64,000 nucleotides of DNA from Limnomonas spitsbergensis (Eukaryota; Chlorophyta; Chlorophyceae; Chlamydomonadales), in assembly GCA_037349105.1 (NCBI GenBank), contig JAYJMM010000028.1:1674001-1738000 (forward strand), given 5' to 3'. Position 1 is the stretch's first letter. Each line of letters starts with the position of its first letter. Below, in pieces: positions 21,480 to 33,615 of this stretch. Below the pieces are notes generated by a model. It was not told where the DNA came from and did not search any database. It saw only the letters and a list, made by a program, of their open reading frames with translations. The translations under genes and the position numbers were made by a program.

Positions 21480-22190
21480 CGAAGTTGAATCACCCTGCTA
21501 TCTGTAAACTGTTCTGGGATTAACGTCCAATTGTGATATTTCGGCCTCTTATCAAGGCCAGGACACTGCACTAATAGGAGATCTCTAGTTTACACTACAC
21601 TGATCCTATTTCTCCAAGACCACATCATTCAGTAATAGGCCCTGATCGTTACACTGATCGAATATCTCTAGTTAACCACTACACTTATTCGTGATCTCTA
21701 GCATCAGCTTCTCTACTTCATCCATCTCAGCTCTATCTCTCGATTATACCCTACACTGTGAGCTTCAACAGTTCTATCTCTAGGCTATAATTCGACACTG
21801 TGAGCTGCTACCCAGGCCTTTTCTGGCTACCAAGTCGATTTACTGCACCAGCAGCCGATCCTCCTCATCAAAGAGTCGCCTCTTCGGCTCCTCCTTTCTC
21901 ATCACTTCGGCTGGATCGACTCTCAAGTCCGTTCCACACCATTTCCTACTGTCAACAGTCGGCTTCAGTACAACTAGCCCCAGCAGGAACGAGTTCACTT
22001 CGCTACTTTTGTCAATAGTAAGAGAGGAATCATCAAAGGTTAGTGCAGTGACCCGAGGATTAGTCGAGGATAAACTGTCTGCCAGCAGTTTATCGCTCCT
22101 GCACACGCTAGTTAACCCCTATAAAGGGCACTTAGCACTCCAATAAGAAGAGAAGAAGAGAAGAGAACAATATCTCCGCCGTAACCTTGA
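21480..22190. other. Unassigned interval with short irregular repeats
   Basis: Irregular recurrences of (a)tctctagt(t/g)taca and ctacactgatc occur between 21550 and 21790. Nothing else was recognised. Confidence 0.3.
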
Positions 22191-22284
22191 CGTGTATTCC
22201 ATGTGCAAGCCAGTACAAGGTCATGAGCAATCGCTTTTCAGACGGTACACATTTACGGAATTTAGTGTCATTCCTCTGCATGCA

Positions 22285-22440
22285 AGGATGGCCCTTGATC
22301 CGCGGTGCAAGCGCTTCATGCCGGTGCAGTTTACACGCTCACTGACGGCCACAAGCGCACTGGTCCTATGCCTTGCACCAGAGGCATCAAGCAGGGCTGC
22401 CCCCTGAGTCATCAGGTCTCTTCAGCGCCCATGCAAATCT
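22285..22440 (+). pseudogene. Orphan LINE reverse transcriptase fragment
   Basis: The plus strand reads TLTDGHKRTGPMPCTRGIKQ followed by GCPLS, nearly identical to the RT block on the minus strand near 50.25-50.37 kb (TLTDGHKSTGPVPCTRGIKQ). The 'GxxQGxPLSPLLF' block is diagnostic of LINE RTs. It is broken right after PLS. This is a short dead fragment in the opposite orientation to the large copy. Confidence 0.75.
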
Positions 22441-23050
22441 CACAGCAGTGGCTGGCAGGTCCACAACTTCTCATGACAGCCCAGACAAGGGTGAGGATCA
22501 GAGTCGAGTGGTGCATGCTGGGTATGAGTAATAAAGTTAGGGGAGCAAGATAAGAGCATTTCGAGGCATTGTGAAATTCCTAAGACCGCAAAGTTCAGAT
22601 TCTGATGTGAATTACGTGAGAATGCAGGTTGAGAAACCACTCGCGAAACTGACGAACTGAACCGAACCGAACTCGACGAACTGAACTAGGTGTGAATTGG
22701 CTCTAAGATTTTGCATTACGCAACACCGTCCCGACACGGTTGACGCCTCGGCCCCACGTCTCAGCACGCGAGCCATATATCATAAGGTGATCCTCGACGA
22801 GGGCTATTCACAGCAATTTAGATCGGGCCGAGGGGTGCCCGCGGCGCGAAGCTATCGTCAGATGCGTGCCTCGGTGTTTTTAGAAGCTGCGTAGCGGAAA
22901 TCCGCTCCGATACGGGGGCACTCGGGGTCCAACCACCGGGCCCAACCCTGTTCCGGACTGTATTGCGTCACACGTAAATCACACTTTACATTTGCTACCT
23001 GACGGTCAGCCTACCATAGGGCTGTCTTGCAAGCTATCCAGTTCAACGCT

Positions 23051-26000
23051 ATGACGAATGCCAAGGGTTTAACCATTGTGTGTCTAGTCTACGCTATTTA
23101 CTTGTCAATTCTTTATCTGGACCCTGGGAATGGCTTCGGACCGGCTTCTTGGGGAATCTTGTCGATGTCGCTGTGGATCATTTACATCATCACAAGAGGC
23201 TGGGGCAATCTGGGAACTTGGGACAAGCAGCAGCTTGTGTGGGCCATGATTTCCGTGTTAGCTTTCCTTTACTTCCTGCAGCATGATCCAGGCTTCCGCG
23301 GATGGGGAGATGTTTATTTCTTTTGTGGGAGCCAGCTGGAGTATTGCACATGTGACTTCCGCTGGAACCTATCTGGCTGGGTTAAGGCCTCTATTTTGTG
23401 GAACTTCGTCTTGACGGCTGCGCTTGGAGCTCAGAAAACTATTATTCAAGTGGGCTTGAACGGTCTATTGCCAGGTGCGTCCTCGGGAGGATTGTCGATT
23501 TCAGGAATAATCACTGTCCCCAAATTCCGAACGAGTGACTTCTTGGTTGATCAGGAGAAGAGGTCGTCACTAAAGAGTCCTTCATCAGCATATGCTGGCG
23601 GCTCATCCCCTACTGGTTGAACAACTGGGAGCAGCAGTGGGGAGCCGAGTGTTCTAGCATGATGTTTGAGCTACCACATTTCGCGGTGGAACTTCTCGTC
23701 ATTCTGCCATGTGTCCAGGTGGGCAACCGGCATGAGCTTGTTTACCCTTGGAAGTATACCATTGGTGCATACTAAAACACAGTCCACCGGGCATTGAGCA
23801 GGCACGCTGAATGAAAGAGATCAGGTCAAACTCAGGTTAATAAAATCTGCGTTGCATGTTTCCCGGTGCAGATCCTCTGTTCCCGCATGAAGATTCTCGC
23901 AATGCCGATTGTGGCCCTGCCGGTAGGGGCTGAGGTTCAAGAGGGCTTCGTCCGTGAGAATTTTGCGCCCAACATTCTGAAGGGTTTCTGGGAGCACCAC
24001 CCTGAGAGGAAGAGGCTACTGCCGCGACTCAAGTGAGCATGGGAGTCTTAGCTGCTTGTCCGTCCCCAATGATGAAGCCCAAGTATAACATGCCAAGGCT
24101 CAAATTGGTATTTCCTGGAGTGGCTGATGCTGGGAATCTTCTTGCCTTCGCAGAGCAAATACACAGCTGATGATGTTTGCAGTGGCCATCACGTCACTGG
24201 CTGCCTTCAATGCCCTGTGCGTCCCATTGCACCTGGAGCACCAGATCTCTGTCCACCCAAGCACCATTTCGATCCAGATGGCAGGTGCGAAGGGGGCCAT
24301 GAACACTGAGTCACCCCGCTGAACGCTCTGGTATCAGGCATATTTTGTTTTTCTGCTGGGATCCACTTTTGCTGGAGAATATTTAGCCGTAAGGCTTATT
24401 CTTGCAATGTGACGTGTGCATGCCCCACTTTGTAGGGAAGAACCTGCCGTGGGACAAAATCTTCAATGCTTCTGCCGCACCATCACGCGAGCTTCTCACC
24501 GCCCACGGCATTTTCGATGATCACCATCAGGAAGTCCTCATGCGGCGTTTTTCGCACTTTGCTCCACTCAGCCCCCATGCCAGCATCATCTCCTCGGATG
24601 CCGCGGTGTCCAGCCTTTCCTTCCCACTGGAAGAGGACGCGTCTGATGCAGCGACGTCCAGCTTTGCCGGCAGCAACTTTTCAGGAGCCTACGAGTCAAT
24701 CAGGGCAGACCAGGGGGCATCAGCAACATCAGCAACTGGAGACGCTGCCTTTGTTGCACCGAAAACTGCCTCCAAAGCAACTTTACCAGATGCAGACGCC
24801 GTATCCAAGGGCATGGACCCCTATGCTGCTGAGGGCCACGCCACGTTGCAACAGCCACAGCAGTTTTTTCAGCAGCAGCAGCAGCTGTGCATGGGGTATG
24901 AAAAGCTGTCCCGCAACATAAACAAGCATGCCAACGAGATCAAGAAGATGCAGGTATTGGCTGGGTGACGGCTGAAGCAGGGCATGTGGTTTGACATATT
25001 CGTGTGGAATCTAGAGGTCTGTGCTTAAGATAAAGTGCTGCCGTACGGAGACGCTCGTTGCCATCGCCCATCCCATCATGTTCTCCTGTCCAAGTGCACC
25101 TTTTCCTAAACTGTCTACACTTCCTGGTATGTCAATGATTGTAGTTTATGTTGACGGCTTCCATCACAACCAGCTTGCTCACTCTCCCAAGCCAGGCATG
25201 TGCCTCTCCTGCCTCCTCTCTGTGCTTATCAGTAGTGGGCGTGTGAATGTGCATGTACGGGCCCAGAGTATCTTGGGGTTCTGATGTTGAGGAACGACAG
25301 ATTTCTTCGTGAATATTGAGCTTCGCTCCCAAGAAGGCATGAAGATTCCGAAGGTCACCAAAATAATGTGCATTGGACAGGCAAAGGGTCCAAGGCCTGG
25401 GAATAGGAAGAGCCCTCTCCTTTGCGAGAGACCTATGCTTGTTGGCAATGTTCATGTTGGACTGACCTTTCCCGGAAGCCAAGCTGATTGCACGACTGGT
25501 GCAGGATGTTCGTCATATTGAGCTCATCCCCCTGGTGGAGTCTGCTTTGGCCGTCATGCGGCTGTCATGCGAAAAGTACTTCGTTCTCATTTCGGTGAGC
25601 TCTCCACTGCATTTTGTGTCTACAGTGCGCGACTTGGAATGCGTCTGAGTAGAACCTGAGATTCAGTTTAAGGTAGGCCTGAGATTATGTTCGGATGAGC
25701 AAGGAGGAGGCCTTATAGTTGTTTTTGCTCTCCCTTGAGCATTAGATTGTGCTGGTAAATTGGGATCAGTGCAAGGGGTGTGTAAAAAAAAATCGGCCCA
25801 CGCCCCTTTATTGTACAGCTTAACGAGAGCGTCCCATAGCTGTTTTTCAAATGTTTTTTGGCCCCAGGGGGGTGGGAGATATGGGGGGGCAAAGTTGGGG
25901 GGGGGGAGGGTCTCCCCAAAAATCAAAGATTGTTTTTTTTCACACTTCGTATCTTTTTTCTGGAGGTCTGTTGAGGCTGGCAGCGGCACCTCTGTGTTCT

Positions 26001-29000
26001 TCTTGCCAACATGAGTCCATTGACATCCTAAAATGCTGCTTTAATTACCATATGACCCCCTGCCCCCCCACACTGAGGGTTTGGCTCCATTGGACACATC
26101 CCGAAATCAGCTGTGTCAGAGCCTTCGAAAGAGCTGTATAACCGGTATACGCAGCACATCGTAGTGTTGGTCTGGTGGATCATGATTGAACCAATCAATT
26201 GTGGTCGTTGTGGCAAGGTCCTCAAATCCGCTGACCCTGAAAGAGGTCCCGCGAGGGAGAAGAAGAAGGCAGTGAAGGAGCTCATGGCCAAGATGAAGGC
26301 TGATGCCATCGCATTGCCACCGCCATCCAGGCCATCTGCCTTCTGGAAGCATGTGATCGCTAGCGAGCATTAGTCGGTACTCAATAGCCTGGCTGAGCCT
26401 AGTACCAGAATTGACTGTTGGCATGTCATCACCTAACGAATTGAAATATACCAGTAGAAGCGCCTTGACGAGCTGATAAAAAAACACCCCCTCCATGCCC
26501 TGTAAATTTGAATGTTGACTGTGATATTTGAATTTCAATGGGTTCTGGAGGCGGGGGTGGGGGTTGGGTGGGTGGGTGGTAGGCTCGTTTGGTGCTCGTT
26601 TGGGGGGGGGGGCAGGGGGTCCCTGGCTTTTTTGTTGCCCCCCCCCTCGCTCTGTGCTCAATTTTTCCTGTGTGTCCTACACAGGTGTTTGTGAGCTACC
26701 TTCTGTTCAAGGAACCTCCCCGGATGGCACGACTGATGATCAGGCTCAACTCTAACCTCAGTACAATATTTCAAAAGGTGGGTCCAGAGTGAGGCCCAAT
26801 GTTGTATGAGTCTGTTGCCGCCATGATCGAAGGCCGCAGGTTGAGATCAGGGCATCAGGCAGTAGCCTCTGTTCTCATCCCCCTGTCCTTGTTAGGGATC
26901 ACTTTCAACCCTAATCCTTTCTCATCTTGCATCTAATGCATCTCTCCTGCCCTTAGAAACCATGTCCTCCACTGTCATAGGTCATTCTTTTCTCGTTTCC
27001 CGCCGTGTGCTGGATTTACGGTGCCGGCTTCATCTTCAGCACATTCGTATCAGTGGTGTTCTGGGGAGGCCCGCTGTTGCTGCTGTATAACGCCCTGAGA
27101 AGCAATTCGAGCACCGTCCGAGTGAAAGCACTCCAGGTATGTTCCTTCCACCCAGCTTAACTTGTTTTCCTTTAGGCTGAATTTGTGATACCCTGCTGAG
27201 GGTTGCCTCATGGGCTGGTGCCATCAAGGTTCCCTGATCGTTTTACACCAACGCGGCATTCCTGGCACCCTCAACGAAGACGTTTCGGAAAAGCTTGTCC
27301 AATCTTGAATGGCAATTTTGATTGATCTGTCCTGTCCTCCTAGCTAGTTGTCCTGTTTTCTGTAGCGATCGCAATTTTGGTTGTGTCCAGGCTGCAACGC
27401 CTATGGACATCGAGCGAATGGGCGGCAACTGCGCCATCTGCTGGGGAGATATGGTGGTCCCTGGCTCAGCAGCACGACAGCCTGGACGTGAGTTGAGTCA
27501 AGATGGCCTGGAAGCAGAGTCTGGCTCGTCAGCCGCTGCGCTGAGCGAATGCGGTGCAGCAAGATCATTGGCCGGGCGACCCGATGCCCACGATGTTGCG
27601 GCATCGGAAGAGGAGGTCGAGGGGGCTTATTTGACGGCCAAACTTGCCCCCCCTCAACAGCAGCAACAGAGCTTGGCTCCTATTGGCACCCATGTCCCGC
27701 CGCCGCCGCCGCAGCTGCAGCCGCCTGTTGTGGCCCCCACTGGCGCCCATGCCTCCTGGCAGGACCAAGACGCTGAGTTTGAGGATTCGGCACTGGAAGG
27801 CTTCTCGCTGCCTTGCAGTCATGCGTATCACCATGCCTGCTTGCATCAGTGGTTGCACCAGTGTCATGCGCAGGTGGGCGGATACGTGCACCCTGCTGTG
27901 TATAGGAACCAGTGCATCTTCCAATGGTCGCACCTGCTGGACAAGACTTTCATACATTTCCACACATTTGAACAATGATGCAAAGCAGTGATAATAGGTT
28001 GTGCATAAATTCCAGGGGCGATGCAGATTGGCTTTGTTTCATCTGGCCGCGATGAAACATGTGAAATGGGGGTGGGCAGAGCAATTATAATCGTACTGGA
28101 CCGACGTATGCTTAAGCCATCATTAATCTCATATTTGGGGTCGTCATGGGCCAACTTCCACGCTGGGCTTTAGTTGACCAGCAGTTTTCTTTGTCCTTCT
28201 GGATGGAAATGTCTCCAACAAATCCTTATGTGTCAATGATGTCCTGGTAAACCTGTGGAATGTAAATTTGTGTTTTAACTCCCCCAGGCTTTGAACTCTG
28301 TTTTTGTTGTATCCCAAGCAGCCCTCCCCTCTCCCAGGCCTCTCATATCACCAAGTTCTGCCCCCCGACGCCTAACCCCGCACTCTGCTTCCCACCCTCA
28401 GGGCACTACGCCCAAGTGCCCCATGTGTCAGGCCGTGATCCAGTTGGAGGTCAAGTGGCGCTTCCCGTACCCGTGGAAAAAGCTGATTGCCGAGGATCTG
28501 CTGGATGCTGATGGCGCGTTTCAGGAGGCCAGGGGAATCCTGGCCATCAACCCGAACAATGCGTTGAATCCAAATGACTTGCAGGTGAGTCCGGGCGTCT
28601 CGATTGTCATGCAGACTTTTGCCACAGACCCGTGTCCTTGAGGGGAAATGTATGAGGCATGGCTTATGTAGTGGTGGTCACTCCTACTCAACATGGTCCA
28701 GAGAGATTTCTAGCTGATATAGCGTGGCCTGTCATGTAAATTGTTTGGCCTAGAGGTTTGGGACATATAATTGAGTTAACTGGAGGTGTTTAAGGGGGGA
28801 GAGATACGTAATGCTTTAGATTGCATATCTGAATTTAAACGCTTTTGTTGTTTGTCATATAGCTTTCTTTTAATGATTGAGGTTGGTATGGAGTCTCTTA
28901 ATGCTCCTCTAGTTGTGGTGTGTTTTAGTGATTGTCTCAAGGCTTTGTGTTAGTTGATGCTTGTCTCGTTGTTTGAGTTACCGCTTGGTCGGTGCTTGTC

Positions 29001-30513
29001 ACGTTGTATGTTAAGCAATTGTCTCATTGCAGTGTGTGTTATTGCCCGTATCGTGGCTTTGTGTGCTGAATGCTGGCACTTGAATTGTGACGTTGTATGT
29101 TCATGCTCGGTGTTTATGTCTGTTTTTTTGCAGATGCATCTTTCATGAGTGTGTTGCCATGCTTGCCTCCTCATGCTTGGTGCAGATGTTGGGTCTGCTA
29201 GACCACCAGAGAGAGGTGCAAGAGATGCTGCGAGATATGCCTCAGATCTTGCCACCTGAGGCGGTCATGGTGTTGCATGAGGTAAGGGATGAGATGATAA
29301 TGCAAGGAAGCAGATGGAAGAGGTCACTTTAGATTTATAACCATTGTAGCGTGACAACACTGTTAGTGTGGTCATATTATCGTATAAAGTCGCTCTTGTA
29401 GTATTAGCCTCTTCAACATAACACACAATGTTGGCCTTGGTGATATATTTTATGATGGCAAGATTTAATACTTAGTTTATCTTTGCTGCTTAAGATCAGG
29501 CATGTTGTGTCACTGATTATTCTCCCCTCTGTACTGCATCTATGTGCCGCTTGGCTTCGTAGGAGCCAGCCCATCAGCAAGTTCAGCAGTTGCAGCAAGA
29601 ACGGCATCAGCTGCTTCAGGAGCGAAATGGCTTGGTGGAGCGCCGCGGGCTGTTACAAGACCACTTTGAGGCCGAACGCCATGAACTGTTGCGGCTGCAT
29701 GAGCAGCAGAACTTGGCAAGACAGCAGGAGCAGCAGTTGCAGGAGCTTGAGGGGGACCTACAGAGGCAGCCAAGGGATACGGAGAGTAGGGGAAGCGAAG
29801 CCAGTCATGCAGCCCATGAAGGGGTGGGAGAGCATCTTGCGGTTGGAGGTTCTGCGTCTGACAAGTCGTTGTCTGCTGGAATGACGGCCTCATGCAGCAG
29901 TCCAAGGGATGACAGGGACGGATGTCCTGACTTAAACGAGGCGCCTGGCGGGTATGTGCAAGCACGCCACTTGGCGCCAACCAGCTCTTCAACCCTGTTC
30001 CACTGCTCGCTGGCCACTGCTGGGAACAGCAGCAGTGGGACCGAGGCAGCAGAGCGGGAGGTTCAAACAAGAGCTGAAGTGCGGACCGATTTTGCACCAA
30101 GAGGAGAGATTTGGGTTGATGCGGCTGTGCGCCCAGGTCTAGGGCATTCCGCACGGGCTGGTGACCTTGAGCGGATTGTCCTCGCTGTTGCCGAGGAGCC
30201 CCAAGCTGAAAGCATGTACCCCTTATCCTCTGGCATTGTTGCTCAGCCAGGAGCAAGTTTGAGGTCTGGCAGAAAAAGCGCAGGGCCCTCTTCCCCAAAC
30301 GTGGCAAAGCCCGGGGCTGAGATCGGGCCATTCCAGGAGCCTGAGGTCCGGCCTGAGTTGTGGACATCAGAAGCTGCAGGGGGTGCAAGCAGGGTCAGAG
30401 TACTGGAACAGCCAACAGATGGGTCTGGCAGCCAGGCAGGGAGGGAAGCAGCAACGCATGCTCGACAGCTTGGGGAGGAACGCCGCAGGTTTTTCTCCTT
30501 TAGGGGGAAGTGA
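23051..30513 (+). CDS. Multi-pass membrane RING-H2 E3 ubiquitin ligase (12 exons, about 1,156 aa)
   Basis: Exons: 23051-23474, 23555-23718, 23872-24032, 24154-24284, 24436-24953, 25484-25594, 26685-26777, 26981-27136, 27391-27873, 28402-28584, 29186-29281, 29563-30513. Every junction is GT-AG, all phases agree, and the total is 3,471 nt ending in TGA. N-terminal hydrophobic segments lie at about residues 7-23, 31-48, 60-77 and 111-128, with another strongly hydrophobic block at 535-576. A Ser/Ala/Gln-rich loop lies at 294-466. The RING is C600-x2-C603, C728-x-H730-x2-H733-x2-C736, C753-x2-C756 (NCAICWGDM ... LPCSHAYHHACLHQW ... PKCPMC). A Gln/Glu/Leu-rich coiled coil follows at about 841-915. 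The layout resembles Hrd1/gp78/TRC8-type ligases that ubiquitinate membrane-associated substrates, probably at the ER (inferred). RING loop 1 has 124 residues, far above the usual 9-39. The exon 6 acceptor (AAG) is the least certain. ATG 23051 is the first in-frame ATG before the first membrane segment. Confidence 0.85.
25600..26680. other. Large intron 6 of the RING gene
   Basis: This is the longest intron of the gene at about 1.09 kb. It has G-rich and C-rich homopolymer runs near 25860-25915 and 26550-26650. An 86-codon plus-strand frame (26113-26373) contains CGRCGKVLKSADPERG. I do not recognise it, and it does not splice in frame with the flanking exons. It may be a relic insertion. Confidence 0.5.
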
Positions 30514-30653
30514 TAGAAACAAGACTGAAAAAGCCGTTAATGGCAAAGAATTTAGCGTTTTGTTGTTCCTTAATGTCTTATCTAACAGCCATTGCTTCCA
30601 GTTGGTTGGATAATGTGTAGGTTCTGATTTTTGCACATGTATTTTTGTCGTGG

Positions 30654-30658
30654 TGTAA
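30654..30658 (+). terminator. TGTAA polyadenylation signal of the RING gene
   Basis: TGTAA lies 141 bp after the TGA stop. TGTAA is the usual chlorophyte poly(A) signal and fits a short 3' UTR. Confidence 0.65.
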
Positions 30659-31039
30659 AGAAAGGAGATAGGACAACACATTGTGTGAATGTGTGGTATT
30701 TGTATCCCAGTGTTAAGAGCACCGCTCTATACTGGATTCGTCTCCGTAATGAGATTGTTATGTTCCCTTTTTACACAGTCCTTATAGAGTACAGCTGTAC
30801 CACTGTTCAGATGTACTTTATATATCCAACGATCATCTCTCTCCCCCTGTCTAGATCGCCCGGTTCCATGCTCCTGCCCCCCTCACATAGGAGGATAGCG
30901 TGGCTGCACCATGGCCCAGGCTGTGCATGGTAGCTGGAATTGAGCTTAGTCATTCCTTACTAGCCGAGCGTTAAGCAGGCCCCAGCGGGTATGCACTGTT
31001 CCAAACCTCAGTACTTCACGTACGTTCTGAGATAAAGTC

Positions 31040-31090
31040 AATAACATTACACCTCTGGGCCCGATCAAAGCTCGGCCGCGTGGGCGCCCA
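31040..31090 (+). repeat. Dispersed ~50-bp element, copy 1
   Basis: Consensus TGACGTTACACCTCTGGGCC, then (CTGCTC)(AAAAAGG), then CTCGGCCGCGTGGGCGCC. Diverged pieces of its 3' half recur at about 31250-31275 and 32170-32200, again followed by an A-rich aagggagaaaa(a)aactaaa tract. Confidence 0.7.
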
Positions 31091-31772
31091 ACTGTTCAGA
31101 AGGGAGACAAACAGAAACTAAAAGGAAGAGGGGGGGAAAGGAACAAAAGGAGAGGCCGGGAAGGCAAAGAAGACCAAGTCCGACACCTGAGTTCCACTAG
31201 AGGCTAGTCCTCAACAAAGCCTCCAAGAAAAGAAATGTCCACAAAAGCAGGCGTATCCCACCCTTGCTTGGCCGCAAGGGCGCCCCACTGATCATAAGGG
31301 AGAAAAAAACTAAAAGGGGGCAAACATTTCTGAGGTTAAGTGTAGCAGCAGAAACGCTACAGATTGTCACAACTGTGGACTGCTTGGACTGAAGCACTGC
31401 ACAGGTGATACGCCATTAAGTTACAAAATATAATATAAAAACGTGGTTTGTTAGATGAGAGATCGGGCGTCCCAGGCTGGTCAAGGGCAACTGTTGTGCT
31501 CCCTCCAACAGTTGATCCACCTGCACCTGATTGCCTGCTGGTCCTGCCTGAATATTCGCGCATGCTGCGACATATGCCTTAGCTGCACCTGATTTGCTTC
31601 CTGATCCTGCCTGGTCAGTTGCACCTGCCGCTGCTGCAGCGCTGTCTCGGCATGCCTCAAATACTGCACGTGCCGCAGCTCCTCGAACTGCTGCCCCTGC
31701 TAGGCCTCTTGCATCACCTGTACCCGCCAATGCTGATCTTGGGCTGCATGGACTGCTTGGGCTGGCTGGTTA

Positions 31773-31824
31773 ATGACGTTACACCTCTGGGCCATGCCCA
31801 AAAAGGCTCGGCCACGTGGGCGCC
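31773..31824 (+). repeat. Dispersed ~50-bp element, copy 2
   Basis: Same sequence as the 31040 copy, including GACGTTACACCTCTGGGCC and CTCGGCCACGTGGGCGCC. Confidence 0.7.
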
Positions 31825-32567
31825 TAATGAAAGGGTTGAGAATAAAGAACGAAACAAGCTACCTTCGTCGCGGGGTCATACCCTCCATAAAGAATCCTTC
31901 CAAATTACGCTAGTGTTGTCTTTTTTTGATTGAGAACCTCGTTGAGAACAATGGTGTTGTGTGAGTTACAAAGCGGAATGAGGCAAATTTAGAATTGGAT
32001 TTGAAGCCTTAGTTTTGAACAGTTATGGAAAACGTAGGCTTATGCCCTTGTCGCGGGGTCATACACTCATATTCCAGTGTAACGTCACTACTTATTTCAG
32101 GCCCCACAAGTTGACGAATACGAAATGTAGGTTAAAGAAAGGTGTAGGAGCATGTCCATGACATAACACGCTGCTGCAAGGGATCTGCCACATGGGCGCC
32201 CAAACGTCTGGTCATGAGGAAAATAAACTCGAGGGGGAAGGAAAGGCACTACGGAAAGAGGAAAAAGACTATCCGGTTGAGTTCCGAAGAAACCCAAGCC
32301 CGTCCATATCCTAGTCCTAAACAGAAAAGAAAGAAAAAGCCCGTCCATATGCTAGACCTCAAAAAAGAGAAACATGCTGGACAGCACATCAGGAAAAGAG
32401 GGCACAAAGAGTAGGGTGCAAGAAATGGGCGTGTGTGTGTGTACGGGGGGCAGTAAGAGAAAAGAAGCCTCCTGTGTAGGCGAGGTGTGCGTGTATGACG
32501 TGGAGGTAGTCAGTATCGCCAGTGGCGAAGGCATTATGGTGTATGTTTAAGCTTTTAGAGGTGTAGG

Positions 32568-32602
32568 TTTTAGGGTAGGGGTAGGGGTAGGGGTAGAGCA
32601 GT
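32568..32602 (+). repeat. Interstitial telomere-like block
   Basis: The sequence is GGTTTTAGGG followed by TAGGGG three times. It begins with the Chlamydomonas-type telomere unit TTTTAGGG and continues as a degenerate 6-mer. It is too short to be a telomere. Confidence 0.5.
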
Positions 32603-32654
32603 TGTACGAAAAGTGCATGTGTAGAATAGGTGTTGGAGAGATGGCCAGGTTGGT

Positions 32655-32850
32655 GGCCAAGACATTTGTTTGGGTGGTGGCCGGGGCGGTGGCCAGAATG
32701 GTGGCCTGGGCAGCGGTCAGGGTAGTGGCCAGGGCGGTGGCTTGGGCAGTGGCTACGGGGGTGAAGAGGCGTTGGCCAGAGCCGAGGCCGGGGCGATGGC
32801 GAGGGCAGTGGTCAGTGCGGTGGCCAGGGTGGTGGCTGAGTCGGTTGCGA
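32655..32850 (+). repeat. GGTGGCCAGGGCGGTGGCC low-complexity repeat
   Basis: Irregular 12-18-bp units of g(g/c)ggtggcc(a)g(g) run for about 190 bp. The Val/Ala/Arg-rich reading frames are not credible genes. Confidence 0.7.
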
Positions 32851-33416
32851 TCGACCTGTAGGTCTTGCGAATCCTACGTATGCAAGAAAAACACAAGTGT
32901 CTTAGGAAAAAATCGGTACCAGATTAGTTACGAAGGGGACCGTCTTCGGAGTCTAGCAACCCCTCGTCTTCCAAGGCGTTGCCTGTGTCCATCCTGCGCC
33001 AAGTAGACAATGGTATTAGGACCGTAGGAAAACATAGCAGTGATCGTGCAGCAGCTCCTCCTCCGCCTATGTTGCGCTTGTGTCCATCCTCGAATTAAGA
33101 GGACATCGTTGCGTGACGACATATCAGGCGTATACAAGCAAGAAACAGGCATAACAAGAAGGGCGGAAGACAAGATGTAATCGTAAATTGCGGAGGATGA
33201 GCAGCTGAAGAGTGCACAGAAGTAAGGTTACCGGTAGGGATCGGCATACAGCAAATGAGAATGGAAGGGCAGGAAAGACATAATAACACAGCAAGAACAC
33301 TTCTTAAAAATAAACAAATTAGAATCAAGGGGTTGGCAGGAGCACCTGACTAACACGCGCTCAGAGGACGGCCTGACAACACATTAGGGTCTGCTGACAG
33401 ATTAGGGTCTGATACT

Positions 33417-33582
33417 GCCAGCTCTGGCAATGCCAGTGTTACACCAAGTGTAAACTACTGTGTGAGAAGGGTCACCAGTTCGTGACCCGATACCGCTGTC
33501 AAATTCAAGTAGATCAAAGCTCGTAGCTAACGTCAGTTCCACGCTATTTGCGTTTCTGCACTTTCATTCCTTGTAAAAAGCT
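33417..33582 (+). repeat. Split direct repeat A1
   Basis: Shares gccagtgtt(a/g)caccaagtgt, gagaagggtca and the block tagctaacgtcagttccacg...ttccttgtaaaaagct with A2 at 38221-38398. A1 lacks about 15 bp that A2 has (agcttcttcccacctgc). Confidence 0.8.
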
Positions 33583-33615
33583 TAACTAAGAATGTCCGCT
33601 CATCAAACTCGTCTT

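Noticed and set aside
26113..26373. Separate small gene in intron 6 of the RING gene (CGRCGKVLKSADPERG)
   Set aside because: It has no recognisable family, the flanking exons splice cleanly around it, and the opposite strand is open as well.
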